This document shows positions 1 through 8,412 of a stretch of 64,000 bases of DNA, piece after piece. A program made the position numbers and the translations under genes. Below the pieces are notes generated by a model. It saw nothing but the letters and a program-made list of their open reading frames with translations, made no database searches and was not told where the DNA came from. Each line of letters starts with the position of its first letter. Within the stretch, counting starts at the first letter, position 1. Source of the DNA: Paracoccaceae bacterium (GTDB lineage: Bacteria > Pseudomonadota > Alphaproteobacteria > Rhodobacterales > Rhodobacteraceae); NCBI GenBank assembly GCA_013214575.1, contig JABSSD010000004.1:31316-95315 (forward strand). The letters run 5' to 3'.

Positions 1-542
1 GCTTTTGGCAGGGCGGCCAGCATTTCAAGCGCCGACAGACCCAGCACCGGATGCCGCCACTCCGGGGCGATGTCGCACAGCGGCACCAGCACAAAGCCAC
101 GATCCTGCAGGCGCGGGTGTGGCAATATCAGCTGCTCAGGCGCCCGGCGTGCCTGAGCAGCCAGCGGCAGAGCCTGCCAGTGCCGATAGGTGGCCAGATC
201 AGGCGACACCTGATCCTCGCGGGCAATGAGATCCAGATCCAGGGTCCGCATTCCCCAACGCTGCTCCCGAACCCGGGCAAACTGCGCCTCCACATCATGC
301 AAAATCGCCAACAGATCCGCTGACGAGATATCCGTACTGAGCTGTATTACCGCATTGACATAGTCGGGCCCCGCCCCAGCGGGGAAACACGGCGTGTGAA
401 AAAAGCGAGACAGTAACTGTACATACAATCCGCGACGGGAAAGCTCTGCAATAGCAGAGACTAACGTGCTTTGCGGCGCTCCGGCCGCCGAGGGCAGGTT
501 GCCGCCGAGCGCTATTAACGATTTTGACCGGAATTCGGTCAT
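1..542 (-). CDS. folK: FolK, 6-hydroxymethyl-7,8-dihydropterin pyrophosphokinase (partial, C-terminus outside window)
   Basis: This enzyme transfers pyrophosphate from ATP to 6-hydroxymethyl-dihydropterin in folate synthesis. The frame reads from an ATG at 542 (MTEFRSKSLIALGGNLPS, the usual LGGN start of the family) and stays open to the window edge, giving 180 visible codons. The family signature RWGMRTLDLDLIA and the downstream HPRLQDRGFVLVPL block are both clear. An ATG 17 bases further upstream hits a stop at once, so 542 is the start. The gene is divergent from the NYN gene across a 139-bp AT-rich gap that should hold both promoters. Identification rests on motifs and is firm; only the extreme C-terminus is missing. 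Confidence 0.93.
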   Translation of the reverse strand, partial: MTEFRSKSLIALGGNLPSAAGAPQSTLVSAIAELSRRGLYVQLLSRFFHTPCFPAGAGPDYVNAVIQLSTDISSADLLAILHDVEAQFARVREQRWGMRTLDLDLIAREDQVSPDLATYRHWQALPLAAQARRAPEQLILPHPRLQDRGFVLVPLCDIAPEWRHPVLGLSALEMLAALPK

Positions 543-681
543 TTTTGACCCCATTTCATATATGCATTACTCTTGCAGCAAGTGGCAAATAACTTACATT
601 AAGTCCACTCGCATCGTGTAATTTTAGCATTCACTCACGGACCACTCAGCAAGGTGCGATTTATACCGGAAGGACATTATT

Positions 682-1254
682 ATGTTTTACAAAGACGAAC
701 GGCTAGCGCTGTTCATCGATGGGTCGAATCTTTATGCTGCAGCCAAGGCGCTCGGCTTTGATATCGATTACAAGTTATTGCGTCAGGAATTCATGCGCCG
801 TGGCAAGATGCTGCGGGCGTTCTACTACACTGCGCTGCTTGAAAACGATGAATATTCGCCGATCCGGCCGCTGGTAGACTGGTTGCATTACAATGGTTTT
901 ACCATGGTGACCAAACCCGCCAAGGAATACACCGATAGCATGGGCCGCCGTAAGGTTAAGGGCAACATGGATATCGAACTGGCTGTGGACGCTATGGAAC
1001 TGGCGTCGCGCGTTGATCACATTGTGCTGTTTTCCGGGGATGGGGATTTCCGGCCGCTGGTTGCCAGCTTGCAGCGTCAAGGTGTTCGGGTGTCGGTGGT
1101 GTCTACCATTCGCAGCCAACCGCCGATGATTTCAGATGAACTGCGCCGTCAGGCCGACAATTTCATCGAACTCGAAGAGCTGAAGGATGTTATTGGGCGT
1201 CCTCCACGCGAAATACCTGCCGAAGATCGCAGTGTTGCCTTTGCTGGCAAGTAA
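682..1254 (+). CDS. NYN domain (LabA/DUF88-type) putative nuclease
   Basis: This 190-residue protein carries a PIN-like NYN fold. The acidic metal-binding residues are visible: Asp in LALFIDGSNLY near residue 13, KGNMDIELAVDAM near residue 96 and LFSGDGDFRPLV near residue 118. Family members are suspected RNases that process RNA. A good ribosome site (GGAAGGA at about 668-674) precedes the ATG. It stands alone, divergent from folK, and is followed by a GC-rich hairpin at 1289-1312. Substrate unknown. Family assignment is strong; nuclease activity is inferred from the family. Confidence 0.9.
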   Translation: MFYKDERLALFIDGSNLYAAAKALGFDIDYKLLRQEFMRRGKMLRAFYYTALLENDEYSPIRPLVDWLHYNGFTMVTKPAKEYTDSMGRRKVKGNMDIELAVDAMELASRVDHIVLFSGDGDFRPLVASLQRQGVRVSVVSTIRSQPPMISDELRRQADNFIELEELKDVIGRPPREIPAEDRSVAFAGK

Positions 1255-1288
1255 CGCGTCTCAAGTCCCTTGAGGTGACGATCAAACA

Positions 1289-1312
1289 GGCGCCGGGTGA
1301 AAATCCGGCGCC
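1289..1312. terminator. Hairpin between convergent genes
   Basis: Eight-base perfect arms (GGCGCCGG and CCGGCGCC) enclose an 8-nt A-rich loop. It lies between the convergent NYN gene and the cytochrome c gene and may end transcription from either side. There is no long T run, so intrinsic terminator function is only likely. Confidence 0.5.
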
Positions 1313-1343
1313 CTGAGTGGCCCTGCCGACCCGCAGCCCCTGG

Positions 1344-1805
1344 TCAGCCTTCGGCCTGCGCATTGATTTCATTGTGGCGCTCGATGATCTCAGGCGGCCA
1401 GCTGCTTTTGATAAAGGCCAGCACCGCCAGAATATCCTGTTCGCTCAGCACGTCTTGATACCCCTGCATGCGACTGCGATAGCCGGACCCCACCAGAGCC
1501 GCCGTCCCCTGCCGGGTGATCGCCAAGAGCTGGGCGTCGCCATGGTGCCAGCTGTGACCGGTCACGTCATGCGGCGGTGCCGGCAAATACCCTTCTGCAT
1601 CGCGGTCCCGCCAATTTTCCTGCCCCTGCAACTGTTCCCCGTGGCAGCTGGCGCAATTCTCCTGATACAGCTCCGCTCCGCGTGCCACAGCCGCCGCGTC
1701 CTGATACGGCAGCTGTCCAGCCGCTTGAGCGCCCGCGCTCTGGCTCCACAGCAAAGCGGTCACTGCCACCAGCGCAATCGCGACGCCACCCAAAATAATT
1801 TTCAT
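1344..1805 (-). CDS. Class I cytochrome c, periplasmic
   Basis: The protein has 153 residues. The first 26 or so form a signal peptide ([17 protein letters not shown] core, cleavage near AGA-QA). One haem c site, CASCH, sits near residue 51. Methionines near residues 113 (SRMQGY) could supply the sixth iron ligand. The length fits a small soluble or membrane-tethered monohaem cytochrome that carries electrons in the periplasm. The AAAGGA ribosome site lies 7 nt before the ATG. It is divergent from ispH. The redox partner cannot be told from the neighbours. Confidence 0.88.
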   Translation of the reverse strand: MKIILGGVAIALVAVTALLWSQSAGAQAAGQLPYQDAAAVARGAELYQENCASCHGEQLQGQENWRDRDAEGYLPAPPHDVTGHSWHHGDAQLLAITRQGTAALVGSGYRSRMQGYQDVLSEQDILAVLAFIKSSWPPEIIERHNEINAQAEG

Positions 1806-1943
1806 TGCCGGTCCTTTTCACCTCAGTTTTACTCCCAGCTGGCGCCTTCCCGCGCTGGAAGCTCCAATCACATCGCCGCGATCCCCTCTGCCTATGGACC
1901 TGACGCCGCGAAAGCCGTAGCTCTGCACCCCAAGGAGACCGCC

Positions 1944-2894
1944 ATGACCAAGCCCGCCCTTATCCTGTACCTCGCCGCCCCGCGCGGATTTTGCGCCGGC
2001 GTCGACCGGGCAATCAAGATCGTTGAAATGGCAATCGAGAAATGGGGTGCCCCGGTCTATGTGCGCCATGAGATCGTCCATAACAAGTTTGTGGTGGACG
2101 GTCTGCGCGACAAGGGCGCGGTATTTGTCGAAGAGCTGGCGGATTGCCCCGACGACCGGCCAGTGATCTTTTCCGCCCATGGGGTTCCCAAATCGGTGCC
2201 GGCGGCGGCCTCATTGCGCCAGATGATCTATGTGGATGCCACCTGCCCGCTGGTCTCCAAGGTGCATATCGAGGCGCAGCGCCACGCGGCTTCCGGATTG
2301 CAGATGATTATGATCGGTCACAAGGGCCACCCGGAAACAATCGGCACCATGGGCCAGCTTGCCGAGGGCGAGGTCCTGCTGGTGGAAACCGTCGGAGACG
2401 TGGCCACTGTTGCGGTGCGCGACCCAAACCAACTGGCCTTTGTCACCCAGACCACCCTGTCGGTCGATGACACCAGAGACATCGTGGCCGCGTTGCACGC
2501 CCGCTTTCCCGCCATCATCGGCCCCCACAAGGAAGACATCTGTTACGCCACCACCAACCGCCAGGAGGCGGTGAAAACGGTGGCCCCCAAAAGCGACGCT
2601 TTGCTGGTGGTCGGGGCGCCAAACTCCTCAAATTCGCGCCGCCTGGTCGAGGTCGGCGCCAAGGCCGGATGCAAATACACGCAACTGGTGCAGCGGGCTG
2701 AAAATATCGACTGGCGCGCCCTTGAAGGCATCCGCAGCATCGCCATCACCGCCGGCGCCTCGGCCCCCGAACTGCTGGTGGACGAGGTGATCGACGCCTT
2801 CCGCAGCCGCTATGACGTCACCGTCGAAGTGGTGGAAACCGCCATTGAGAATATCGAGTTCAAAGTCCCCCGCGTGCTGCGCCAACCGGCCTAA
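1944..2894 (+). CDS. ispH: 4-hydroxy-3-methylbut-2-enyl diphosphate reductase
   Basis: This is the last enzyme of the methylerythritol phosphate route to isoprenoids, reducing HMBPP to IPP and DMAPP. The three cysteines that hold the Fe-S cluster are present in GFCAGV (near residue 18), [11 protein letters not shown] (near 102) and [10 protein letters not shown] (near 200). The catalytic-site strings SAHGVP and GAPNSSNS are also intact. The frame is open far upstream, but the ATG at 1944 follows AAGGAG at 1932-1937 and gives 316 residues, the normal family length. It begins a plus-strand run with the LysE, methyltransferase and rnhA genes. Confidence 0.97.
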   Translation: MTKPALILYLAAPRGFCAGVDRAIKIVEMAIEKWGAPVYVRHEIVHNKFVVDGLRDKGAVFVEELADCPDDRPVIFSAHGVPKSVPAAASLRQMIYVDATCPLVSKVHIEAQRHAASGLQMIMIGHKGHPETIGTMGQLAEGEVLLVETVGDVATVAVRDPNQLAFVTQTTLSVDDTRDIVAALHARFPAIIGPHKEDICYATTNRQEAVKTVAPKSDALLVVGAPNSSNSRRLVEVGAKAGCKYTQLVQRAENIDWRALEGIRSIAITAGASAPELLVDEVIDAFRSRYDVTVEVVETAIENIEFKVPRVLRQPA

Positions 2895-2976
2895 CCCCTC
2901 GCGTCAAAGCCTGTGACAGACCGTCAACGCCGTGTTAGGCCTTGGCGATTGATGTCTCATATTCGGAGCCCCTTTG

Positions 2977-3591
2977 ATGATTTCCCTGCATTTCCTGCTG
3001 ACCGCCTTTGTCGTCGTCCTGGCCCCCGGAACTGGGGTAATTTACACGCTGGCGCTTGGGCTGGGTCAGGGTCGACAGGCCGCATTTTGGGCCGCATTGG
3101 GATGCACATTTGGCATTGTTCCGCATCTAGCCGCTGCAACCCTTGGTCTCGCAGCCGTCCTGCACAGCTCAGCCCTGATGTTCCAGATCGTCAAAATTGC
3201 AGGCGTACTGTATCTGCTGTACTTGGCATGGCAGGCCCTGAAATCTGGTGGCGCACTTGCCATCACCTCACAACGCACCACCCAATCCGGCCTGAGAATC
3301 GCTCAGCGTGGTGCCCTGATCAACATTCTGAACCCCAAGCTTTCGATCTTCTTTCTGGCCCTGCTGCCGCCATTTCTCAGCGGCAACCCTGCATCAGCCA
3401 CTCTGGAAATGACCCTGCTTGGCTCGGTTTTCATGGCGCTGACCTTTGTGATCTTTGTGCTCTACGGGTTGTTCGCCGCCAACGCGCGCGATTACGTGCT
3501 GGGGTCGGAACGGGTGCTGGCTTGGCTCAATCGTGGTTTCGCCGCCATCTTTGCGGGTCTGGCCGCCCGTCTGGCCGTAGAGCGCGCCTGA
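2977..3591 (+). CDS. LysE/RhtB-family amino-acid exporter
   Basis: The protein is an inner-membrane exporter of 204 residues with about six hydrophobic segments. Family features are the start MISLHFLLTAF, an APGTGVIYTLALGLGQGR block near residue 15 and LINILNPKLSIFFLALLPPF near residue 110. The ATG at 2977 is chosen because CGGAG lies 8 nt upstream; an in-frame TTG three bases earlier is less likely. The exported amino acid cannot be deduced. It lies 82 bp after ispH and 23 bp before the methyltransferase gene. Confidence 0.9.
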   Translation: MISLHFLLTAFVVVLAPGTGVIYTLALGLGQGRQAAFWAALGCTFGIVPHLAAATLGLAAVLHSSALMFQIVKIAGVLYLLYLAWQALKSGGALAITSQRTTQSGLRIAQRGALINILNPKLSIFFLALLPPFLSGNPASATLEMTLLGSVFMALTFVIFVLYGLFAANARDYVLGSERVLAWLNRGFAAIFAGLAARLAVERA

Positions 3592-3614
3592 GACCTTCTT
3601 AAATTGGAGCACAC

Positions 3615-4220
3615 ATGACCGACCGCGAAACAATGGATGTCTACGCCAAAGCAGCCGGCGACTACGCGAAAAACTTCGCCAACACCAAAGATATCGATAT
3701 GAACCAGGAGGCCGATCTTGACGCCTTTTTTGCGCGGGTTCCCAAAGGTGGCTTGGTTCTCGACCTCGGATGCGGCCCCGGCCAATGGGCCGCCCGGCTG
3801 CGCGATGGGGGCCTGATCGTCGACGCAACCGACGCCTCTCCTGAAATGGTAGAGCTCGCCAAAGCCAACTATGGATTGGATGCAAAACTTGCCACTTTCG
3901 AGGAGCTGACCGTTGAAGACCACTATGACGGCATATGGGCCAATTTCAGCCTGCTGCACGCCTCTCGCGCTGATTTTCCCGGCCACTTGAAACGCGTTAA
4001 CCGCGCCTTGCACCCCGGCGGTTGCCTTTCCATCGGTATGAAACTTGGCACCGGCGAACACCGCGACAGGCTTGGCCGCTTCTATGCCTATTACCGAGAA
4101 GACGAGCTGCGCGCACGGCTCACCGAGGCTGGCTTCAAAGTAACCCGCTCAAGGGTTGGAAATGGCAAAGGATTGGCTGGCAGTGACGATGCCTTCGTAG
4201 TAATGACCGCGCATGTCTGA
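3615..4220 (+). CDS. Class I SAM-dependent methyltransferase
   Basis: This 201-residue protein has the SAM-binding motif [14 protein letters not shown] near residue 48, an acidic residue after strand 2 ([10 protein letters not shown]), and a later [13 protein letters not shown] motif. The fold is the Methyltransf_11/25 type that acts on small molecules or tRNA. A GGAG ribosome site stands 8 nt before the ATG. Its last 8 bases overlap the rnhA start, so the two are likely translationally coupled. The substrate is unknown. Confidence 0.88.
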   Translation: MTDRETMDVYAKAAGDYAKNFANTKDIDMNQEADLDAFFARVPKGGLVLDLGCGPGQWAARLRDGGLIVDATDASPEMVELAKANYGLDAKLATFEELTVEDHYDGIWANFSLLHASRADFPGHLKRVNRALHPGGCLSIGMKLGTGEHRDRLGRFYAYYREDELRARLTEAGFKVTRSRVGNGKGLAGSDDAFVVMTAHV

Positions 4221-4683
4221 ACTATATGCATATACCGACGGAGCATGCTCCGGTAATCCCGGTCCCGGTGGCTGGGGCGTGCTGCTGCGCGCCCTTGATG
4301 ACGACGGCAAAATTGCCAAAGAGCGCGAGCTGAAAGGCGGCGAAGCCGACACCACCAACAACCGGATGGAGCTGCTGGCGGCGATCAACGCGCTGGAAAG
4401 CCTCAGTCGCCCCTCGACGCTGACCGTAGTGACCGATTCGGCCTATGTGAAAAACGGCGTCACCACCTGGATGTTCAGCTGGAAGAAAAACGGCTGGAAG
4501 ACCTCGGCTAAAAAGCCGGTCAAGAACGTCGACCTGTGGCAACGCATCGACGAGGCGCAGGCCCGCCATCAGGTGACCTGGAAATGGATCAAGGGCCACG
4601 CCGGCCACGCCGAAAACGAAAAGGCGGACGAATTGGCCCGCGCAGGCATGGCGCCGTTCAAGTCGAAAAAATCAAAGTCGTGA
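4213..4683 (+). CDS. rnhA: Ribonuclease HI
   Basis: RNase HI cuts the RNA strand of RNA-DNA hybrids. The active-site residues are visible in order: Asp in [18 protein letters not shown] (near residue 8), Glu in [10 protein letters not shown] (near 52), Asp in [11 protein letters not shown] (near 75), His in [17 protein letters not shown] (near 128) and the final Asp in that block. The length of 156 matches the family. The gene overlaps the methyltransferase stop by 8 bp. Confidence 0.97.
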   Translation: MSELYAYTDGACSGNPGPGGWGVLLRALDDDGKIAKERELKGGEADTTNNRMELLAAINALESLSRPSTLTVVTDSAYVKNGVTTWMFSWKKNGWKTSAKKPVKNVDLWQRIDEAQARHQVTWKWIKGHAGHAENEKADELARAGMAPFKSKKSKS

Positions 4684-4712
4684 CCCCGCCAATGCTCTGA
4701 TAGGCTCGGCTC

Positions 4713-5354
4713 ATGAGCTTTTTGACCCTATTGGATTATGCCTCGGTTCTGGTCTTTGCCCTGACCGGGGCGCTGGTGGCCAGTCGCGCCCAGCTGGATA
4801 TCGTCGGCTTTGCCTTTGTTGCCTGCCTGACCGCCGTCGGTGGCGGCACCATCCGCGACCTGTTGCTGGACCGCCACCCGGTGTTCTGGATTGGCGAGCC
4901 CACCTATATCCTATTGGCCACCAGCGCTGCGATCTTGGTGTTCTTCAACGCGCACCGGGTGGAAAGCCGGCAAAAATGGCTGATCTGGCTGGACAGCTTT
5001 GCCCTTGCGGTTGCGGTCTCTGCCGGAACCGGTGCCGCGATGGAGCTGGACAAATCCCCGGTCATTGTGGTGCTGATGGGCATGGCCACCGGCTCCCTTG
5101 GAGGGTTGATGCGCGATGTGGTCTGTAACGAGGTGCCGCTGGTGCTTCGACAGGGCGAGCTTTACATCACCTGCGCCATGGTCGGCGCCATCACCGCCGT
5201 CAGCCTCGACTCTCTCGGCCTTGCCAAAACTCTCGGCCTGCCCGAGCAGAGCGCTCTGATCGCCTGTGCCATCACCTGCTGGGCGCTGCGGGCTGGATCA
5301 ATCCATTTTGGCTGGCACCTGCCGGTCTACAAAAGCCGCCCGCCGCGGAGCTAG
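4713..5354 (+). CDS. UPF0126/TRIC-type membrane protein
   Basis: The 213-residue inner-membrane protein has about seven hydrophobic segments arranged as two repeats of a three-helix unit. Each repeat carries the glycine-rich family motif, seen as VGGGTIRDLLLDRHPVFWI near residue 48 and GSLGGLMRDVVCNEVPLVL near residue 130. Relatives form trimeric cation channels or may carry glycine in other bacteria; the exact cargo here is unknown. It starts 29 bp after rnhA and may be in the same transcript. Confidence 0.88.
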   Translation: MSFLTLLDYASVLVFALTGALVASRAQLDIVGFAFVACLTAVGGGTIRDLLLDRHPVFWIGEPTYILLATSAAILVFFNAHRVESRQKWLIWLDSFALAVAVSAGTGAAMELDKSPVIVVLMGMATGSLGGLMRDVVCNEVPLVLRQGELYITCAMVGAITAVSLDSLGLAKTLGLPEQSALIACAITCWALRAGSIHFGWHLPVYKSRPPRS

Positions 5355-5355
5355 G

Positions 5356-5601
5356 CTATTTCTGCACATAGGTCTGCCACAGCCAGATCAGCAGCAATGC
5401 CCCCAGCACAGCGCCGACAAATCCCGCCAGCATCCCCATCACCGTCAGCAGAAACCGCAACAGCAGCCCGCCAATCAGCGCCCCAGCCATGCCGATCACC
5501 ACAGTGGTCACCACATTCGCGTCAATTCGCATCAGCCGCGTGGCCAGAAATCCAGCGGCGGCTCCGATGATAATCAGGGCGATAATTGGCATTGCGCTCA
5601 C
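5356..5601 (-). CDS. Small membrane protein, GlsB/YeaQ/YmgE-like
   Basis: This 81-residue protein is almost wholly hydrophobic, with three predicted membrane helices and glycine zippers (IIIGAAAGFLATRLM, GMAGALIGGLLLRF, GFVGAVLGALLLIW). The pattern is that of transglycosylase-associated stress membrane proteins. Its start overlaps the stop of the next upstream gene (5598-5834) by 4 bases, so the pair is translationally coupled and probably made together. The role is unknown. Confidence 0.78.
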   Translation of the reverse strand: MSAMPIIALIIIGAAAGFLATRLMRIDANVVTTVVIGMAGALIGGLLLRFLLTVMGMLAGFVGAVLGALLLIWLWQTYVQK

Positions 5602-5834
5602 CTTTTCCAGTGAAAGGGCACGATGATCAGCGCCCCGATTGACGACACAATGGCATTCCAGCCCGCTGCATGAAAGCCGATGCCAAACATCAGCCGCACG
5701 AAATAGAATAAGAAGGCGCCACCGACACAGATGATGATCGAGGCCAGGTAGCCATTTGCGGTGAAGCCGGAGCGCTCCGCGCCATAGCCAACGATGCCGG
5801 CAATCACCACGGTGCCCATCAAGGTCAAAAACAT
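5598..5834 (-). CDS. Small conserved membrane protein
   Basis: The protein has 78 residues with three hydrophobic stretches and ends in a short basic tail (FHWKR). It resembles the 81-residue protein made from the overlapping downstream gene in size and layout and may be a distant paralogue. It begins 13 bp after the fmt stop with GGAG 7 nt before the ATG, so it is probably the penultimate gene of the def-fmt transcript. No function can be assigned. Confidence 0.7.
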   Translation of the reverse strand: MFLTLMGTVVIAGIVGYGAERSGFTANGYLASIIICVGGAFLFYFVRLMFGIGFHAAGWNAIVSSIGALIIVPFHWKR

Positions 5835-5847
5835 GCAGGCGCTCCGG

Positions 5848-6753
5848 TTAGAAACAATCGCCCGGCGTCATCGGGAAACCGCGCAAGAAGATGTCACGAT
5901 CCTGCGCTCCCTTGCCCGCCCGTTGCAAGCGCAGCAGCTCCACCGCACCCGAACCACAGGCAATGGTGAGGTTTTCATCCAACACTTCGCCGGGGCGTCC
6001 CTGGCCCTCGGCCAGCTTTGACGCCAGCAGTTTGACCCGCTGCCCCCCCATCTCACTCCAGGCTCCGGGGAACGGCGACAACCCCCGGATTTGCCGATCC
6101 ACCTCAGTCGCGGGGCGGGACCAGTCAATGCGCGCCTCAGCCTTGTCGATCTTACTGGCATAAGTAACGCCCAGCTCAGGCTGTAGCTCGGCCCGCAAAT
6201 CCGGTAGCTGGTCCAATGCGCTGACAATCAGCTTTGCGCCCATCTCGGACAACCGGTCATGCAGCAGCGCCGTGACCTCCTCACGGCCAATATCAGTCGC
6301 CTGACGCAGCAATACCGGCCCGGTATCCAGCCCAGCCTCCATCTGCATGATGCAAATGCCGGTCTCAGCGTCCCCGGCCATGATCGCCCGGTGGATCGGT
6401 GCGGCGCCGCGCCAGCGCGGCAGCAGGCTGGCGTGAATGTTCAGGCAGCCCTGGCTGGGCGCATCCAGAATACCCTGCGGCAGGATCAGCCCATAGGCCA
6501 CCACCACCGCGATATCTGCACCCAGCGCAGCAAAGGCCTCCTGCACCTCGGGGGTTTTCAGCGACACCGGGTGGCGCACCTGCAAGCCCAGCTCAACGGC
6601 CCGCGCATGCACCGGCGTCGGCCGGTCCTTCTTGCCGCGCCCGGCCGGGCGCGGTGGCTGGCAATAGACCGCGGCAATCTCATGCCCGGCCGCAGCCAGA
6701 GCCTCCAGCACCGGAACCGAAAAATCGGGTGTTCCCATGAATATGACGCGCAT
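5848..6753 (-). CDS. fmt: Methionyl-tRNA formyltransferase
   Basis: Fmt formylates the methionine on initiator tRNA, the substrate later removed by the deformylases encoded just upstream. The 301-residue protein opens with [19 protein letters not shown]. It contains the formyl-transfer signature with catalytic Asn, His and Asp: [16 protein letters not shown] near residue 107 and [20 protein letters not shown] near 130-149. The C-terminal tRNA-binding domain follows. It lies 54 bp after the def-like gene; that gap holds a dispersed palindromic repeat at 6769-6792. Confidence 0.97.
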   Translation of the reverse strand: MRVIFMGTPDFSVPVLEALAAAGHEIAAVYCQPPRPAGRGKKDRPTPVHARAVELGLQVRHPVSLKTPEVQEAFAALGADIAVVVAYGLILPQGILDAPSQGCLNIHASLLPRWRGAAPIHRAIMAGDAETGICIMQMEAGLDTGPVLLRQATDIGREEVTALLHDRLSEMGAKLIVSALDQLPDLRAELQPELGVTYASKIDKAEARIDWSRPATEVDRQIRGLSPFPGAWSEMGGQRVKLLASKLAEGQGRPGEVLDENLTIACGSGAVELLRLQRAGKGAQDRDIFLRGFPMTPGDCF

Positions 6754-6768
6754 CGCTCTGCTTTCTAT

Positions 6769-6792
6769 GTAGGGTGCGTGCTGGCACGCACC
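6769..6792 (+). repeat. Dispersed 24-nt palindromic repeat, copy 1
   Basis: The element begins GTAGGGTGCGTGC and ends GGCACGCACC. Its core GGTGCGTGC/GCACGCACC folds on itself. The exact reverse complement occurs at 21676-21699, and variants with TT in the centre occur at 23363, 36321 and 50449. Here it lies between the def-like gene and fmt inside one transcript. Confidence 0.85.
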
Positions 6793-6807
6793 GTGCCTTA
6801 CCAGTGA

Positions 6808-7305
6808 TTAGCCGTTCAGCTTCTTAGCCTTGCGCAACAGCATGTCGCGTTTGACCTTACTCAGGTGGTCAAAATACATCTTGCCGTTCAGATGATCGAT
6901 CTGATGCTGCACGCTGGTGGCTTCAATGCCGACAAAATCGCGCCGGTCAACCTGCCCGGCCTCGTTCAGGAACCGCACTGTCACCGCCCGCGGTCGTTTG
7001 ATTTTGGCCGAGACCCCCGGCAGATTGGGGCTGGCCTCGTCATGTTCGCGCAGCTCAATCGAGGCATGCAGCACCTCCGGATTGGCCATTCTCACCGCCT
7101 TTCCCCGCTGGCGCGAGCCATCGACCACCGCCAGCTGCAGCATCACCCCGACCTGCGGCGCGCCCAGCCCGACGCCAGGCATCGCCTCCATAGTCTCCAC
7201 CATATCGTCCCAGATGGAGCGGATCTCATCGGTGATCTCAGTCACCGCTTCGGCCTTGCGGCGCAGACGTTTGTCGGGCCAGGGCAGGCAGTTACGGGTT
7301 GTCAT
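6808..7305 (-). CDS. Peptide deformylase-like protein, probable catalytically dead paralogue
   Basis: The 165-residue protein has the deformylase fold but lost key residues. Motif I (GVGLGAPQ, Gln51) is kept. In motif II the metal-ligand Cys is replaced by Ser92 (DEASPNLPG instead of EGCLSIPG). In motif III the catalytic Glu is replaced by Gln135 (HQIDHL instead of HExDH), although both His ligands remain. Both changes together should abolish normal deformylation. It overlaps the preceding def gene by 4 bases (ATGA) and precedes fmt. It may bind peptides or ribosomes without cutting, or act on another substrate. The fold assignment is firm; loss of activity is an inference from the motifs. 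Confidence 0.9.
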   Translation of the reverse strand: MTTRNCLPWPDKRLRRKAEAVTEITDEIRSIWDDMVETMEAMPGVGLGAPQVGVMLQLAVVDGSRQRGKAVRMANPEVLHASIELREHDEASPNLPGVSAKIKRPRAVTVRFLNEAGQVDRRDFVGIEATSVQHQIDHLNGKMYFDHLSKVKRDMLLRKAKKLNG

Positions 7306-7799
7306 ATTTGTATCTCCAGAAACGCGGCCTCGGCGCTGGCGCGATCGGCGCCTGACAGGTGATCAAATGTCACCGTGCCGTTCAAATGATCAAATTCATG
7401 CTGAATGCAACGGGCCTCAAACCCGTCGAAATCCGCCATGTGAATGTCGCCCTCAGCCGCCGTCCATTGCACGGTCACTGCCCTGGGGCGTTCAACCGGC
7501 ACCAGTACACCAGGGATCGACAGGCAGCCCTCGTCCGCCACAACCAGCGAGCGCTCGGCGGCCATGATGGTTGGATTGATCATCACCATCGGCGACGCGT
7601 CGCCCTCTTTCCAGCTGCAATCCATCACAAACAGCCGTTTCATCACGCCCACCTGCGGTGCCGCCAACCCACGGCCCTGCGCGCCGTACATAGTGTCGAA
7701 CATATCCGCGATCAGATCATCCAGCGGCTCGGCCGCCACCGGCTCACAGCGCTGGGTCAAACGGGCATCGGGCCAGATCAGGATCGGCAGCACGCTCAC
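7302..7799 (-). CDS. def: Peptide deformylase (second copy)
   Basis: This 165-residue enzyme removes the N-formyl group from new proteins. All three metal and active-site motifs are intact: GRGLAAPQVGV near residue 43, DEGCLSIPG near residue 92 (Cys ligand) and QHEFDHLNG near residue 135 (His, Glu, His). It overlaps the upstream def by 4 bases and the downstream def-like gene by 4 bases, a tightly coupled three-gene array. Compared with the first copy it lacks the basic C-terminal tail, so the two may differ in ribosome binding. Confidence 0.95.
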   Translation of the reverse strand: MSVLPILIWPDARLTQRCEPVAAEPLDDLIADMFDTMYGAQGRGLAAPQVGVMKRLFVMDCSWKEGDASPMVMINPTIMAAERSLVVADEGCLSIPGVLVPVERPRAVTVQWTAAEGDIHMADFDGFEARCIQHEFDHLNGTVTFDHLSGADRASAEAAFLEIQI

Positions 7800-8314
7800 C
7801 CGCGGGCCATTTCACGTTTCAGCTTCTGCATCTTGCGGGTGATCATCTGACGGCGCAGCGGTTTCAGGTAATCGATGAACAGCTTGCCCTGTAGATGGTC
7901 AATCTCGTGCTGCACGCAGGTCGCCCACAACCCGTCAAAGGTCTCACGCTGGGGATTGCCGTCGCGGTCCATCCATACCACATCCACAGCCTCGGGGCGG
8001 GTCACGTCGCCATATTGCTCGGGGATCGACAGACAGCCCTCCTCATAGACATTGGTCTCATCCGAGGCGGACAGCACCACCGGGTTGAACATCACCAGCG
8101 GCCGCGGCGTCTCGCCCTCTTCCTTGACACAGTCCAGCACGATCAACCGATCCATGACACCAATCTGCGGCGCCGCCAGACCAATGCCCGGCGCGTCATA
8201 CATGGTTTCCAGCATATCAGCAGCCAGCTTGCGCAGCTCGTCCGTCATGTCAGCGACGGAGGCACAAACCTTTTTCAGGCGAGGGTCGGGATGGATCAGA
8301 ATATTGCGTTTCAT
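7796..8314 (-). CDS. def: Peptide deformylase (first copy)
   Basis: The protein has 172 residues with intact motifs GIGLAAPQIGV near residue 45, EEGCLSIPEQ near 91 and QHEIDHLQG near 135. A basic C-terminal helix (RRQMITRKMQKLKREMARG) resembles the ribosome-contacting tail of E. coli Def. It is the first gene of the minus-strand def-def-def-like-fmt operon and is divergent from the patB-like gene across 98 bp, where the promoter should lie. Confidence 0.96.
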   Translation of the reverse strand: MKRNILIHPDPRLKKVCASVADMTDELRKLAADMLETMYDAPGIGLAAPQIGVMDRLIVLDCVKEEGETPRPLVMFNPVVLSASDETNVYEEGCLSIPEQYGDVTRPEAVDVVWMDRDGNPQRETFDGLWATCVQHEIDHLQGKLFIDYLKPLRRQMITRKMQKLKREMARG

Positions 8315-8412
8315 GCCCCCGATTTAGGCCATTGCCCCAGCCTCTGCAACGCCCCCCTTGCACCTGCGGTGTTTCGCGGTAGCTTCAGGTCCAAACAGCA
8401 GGAGATTTCACG

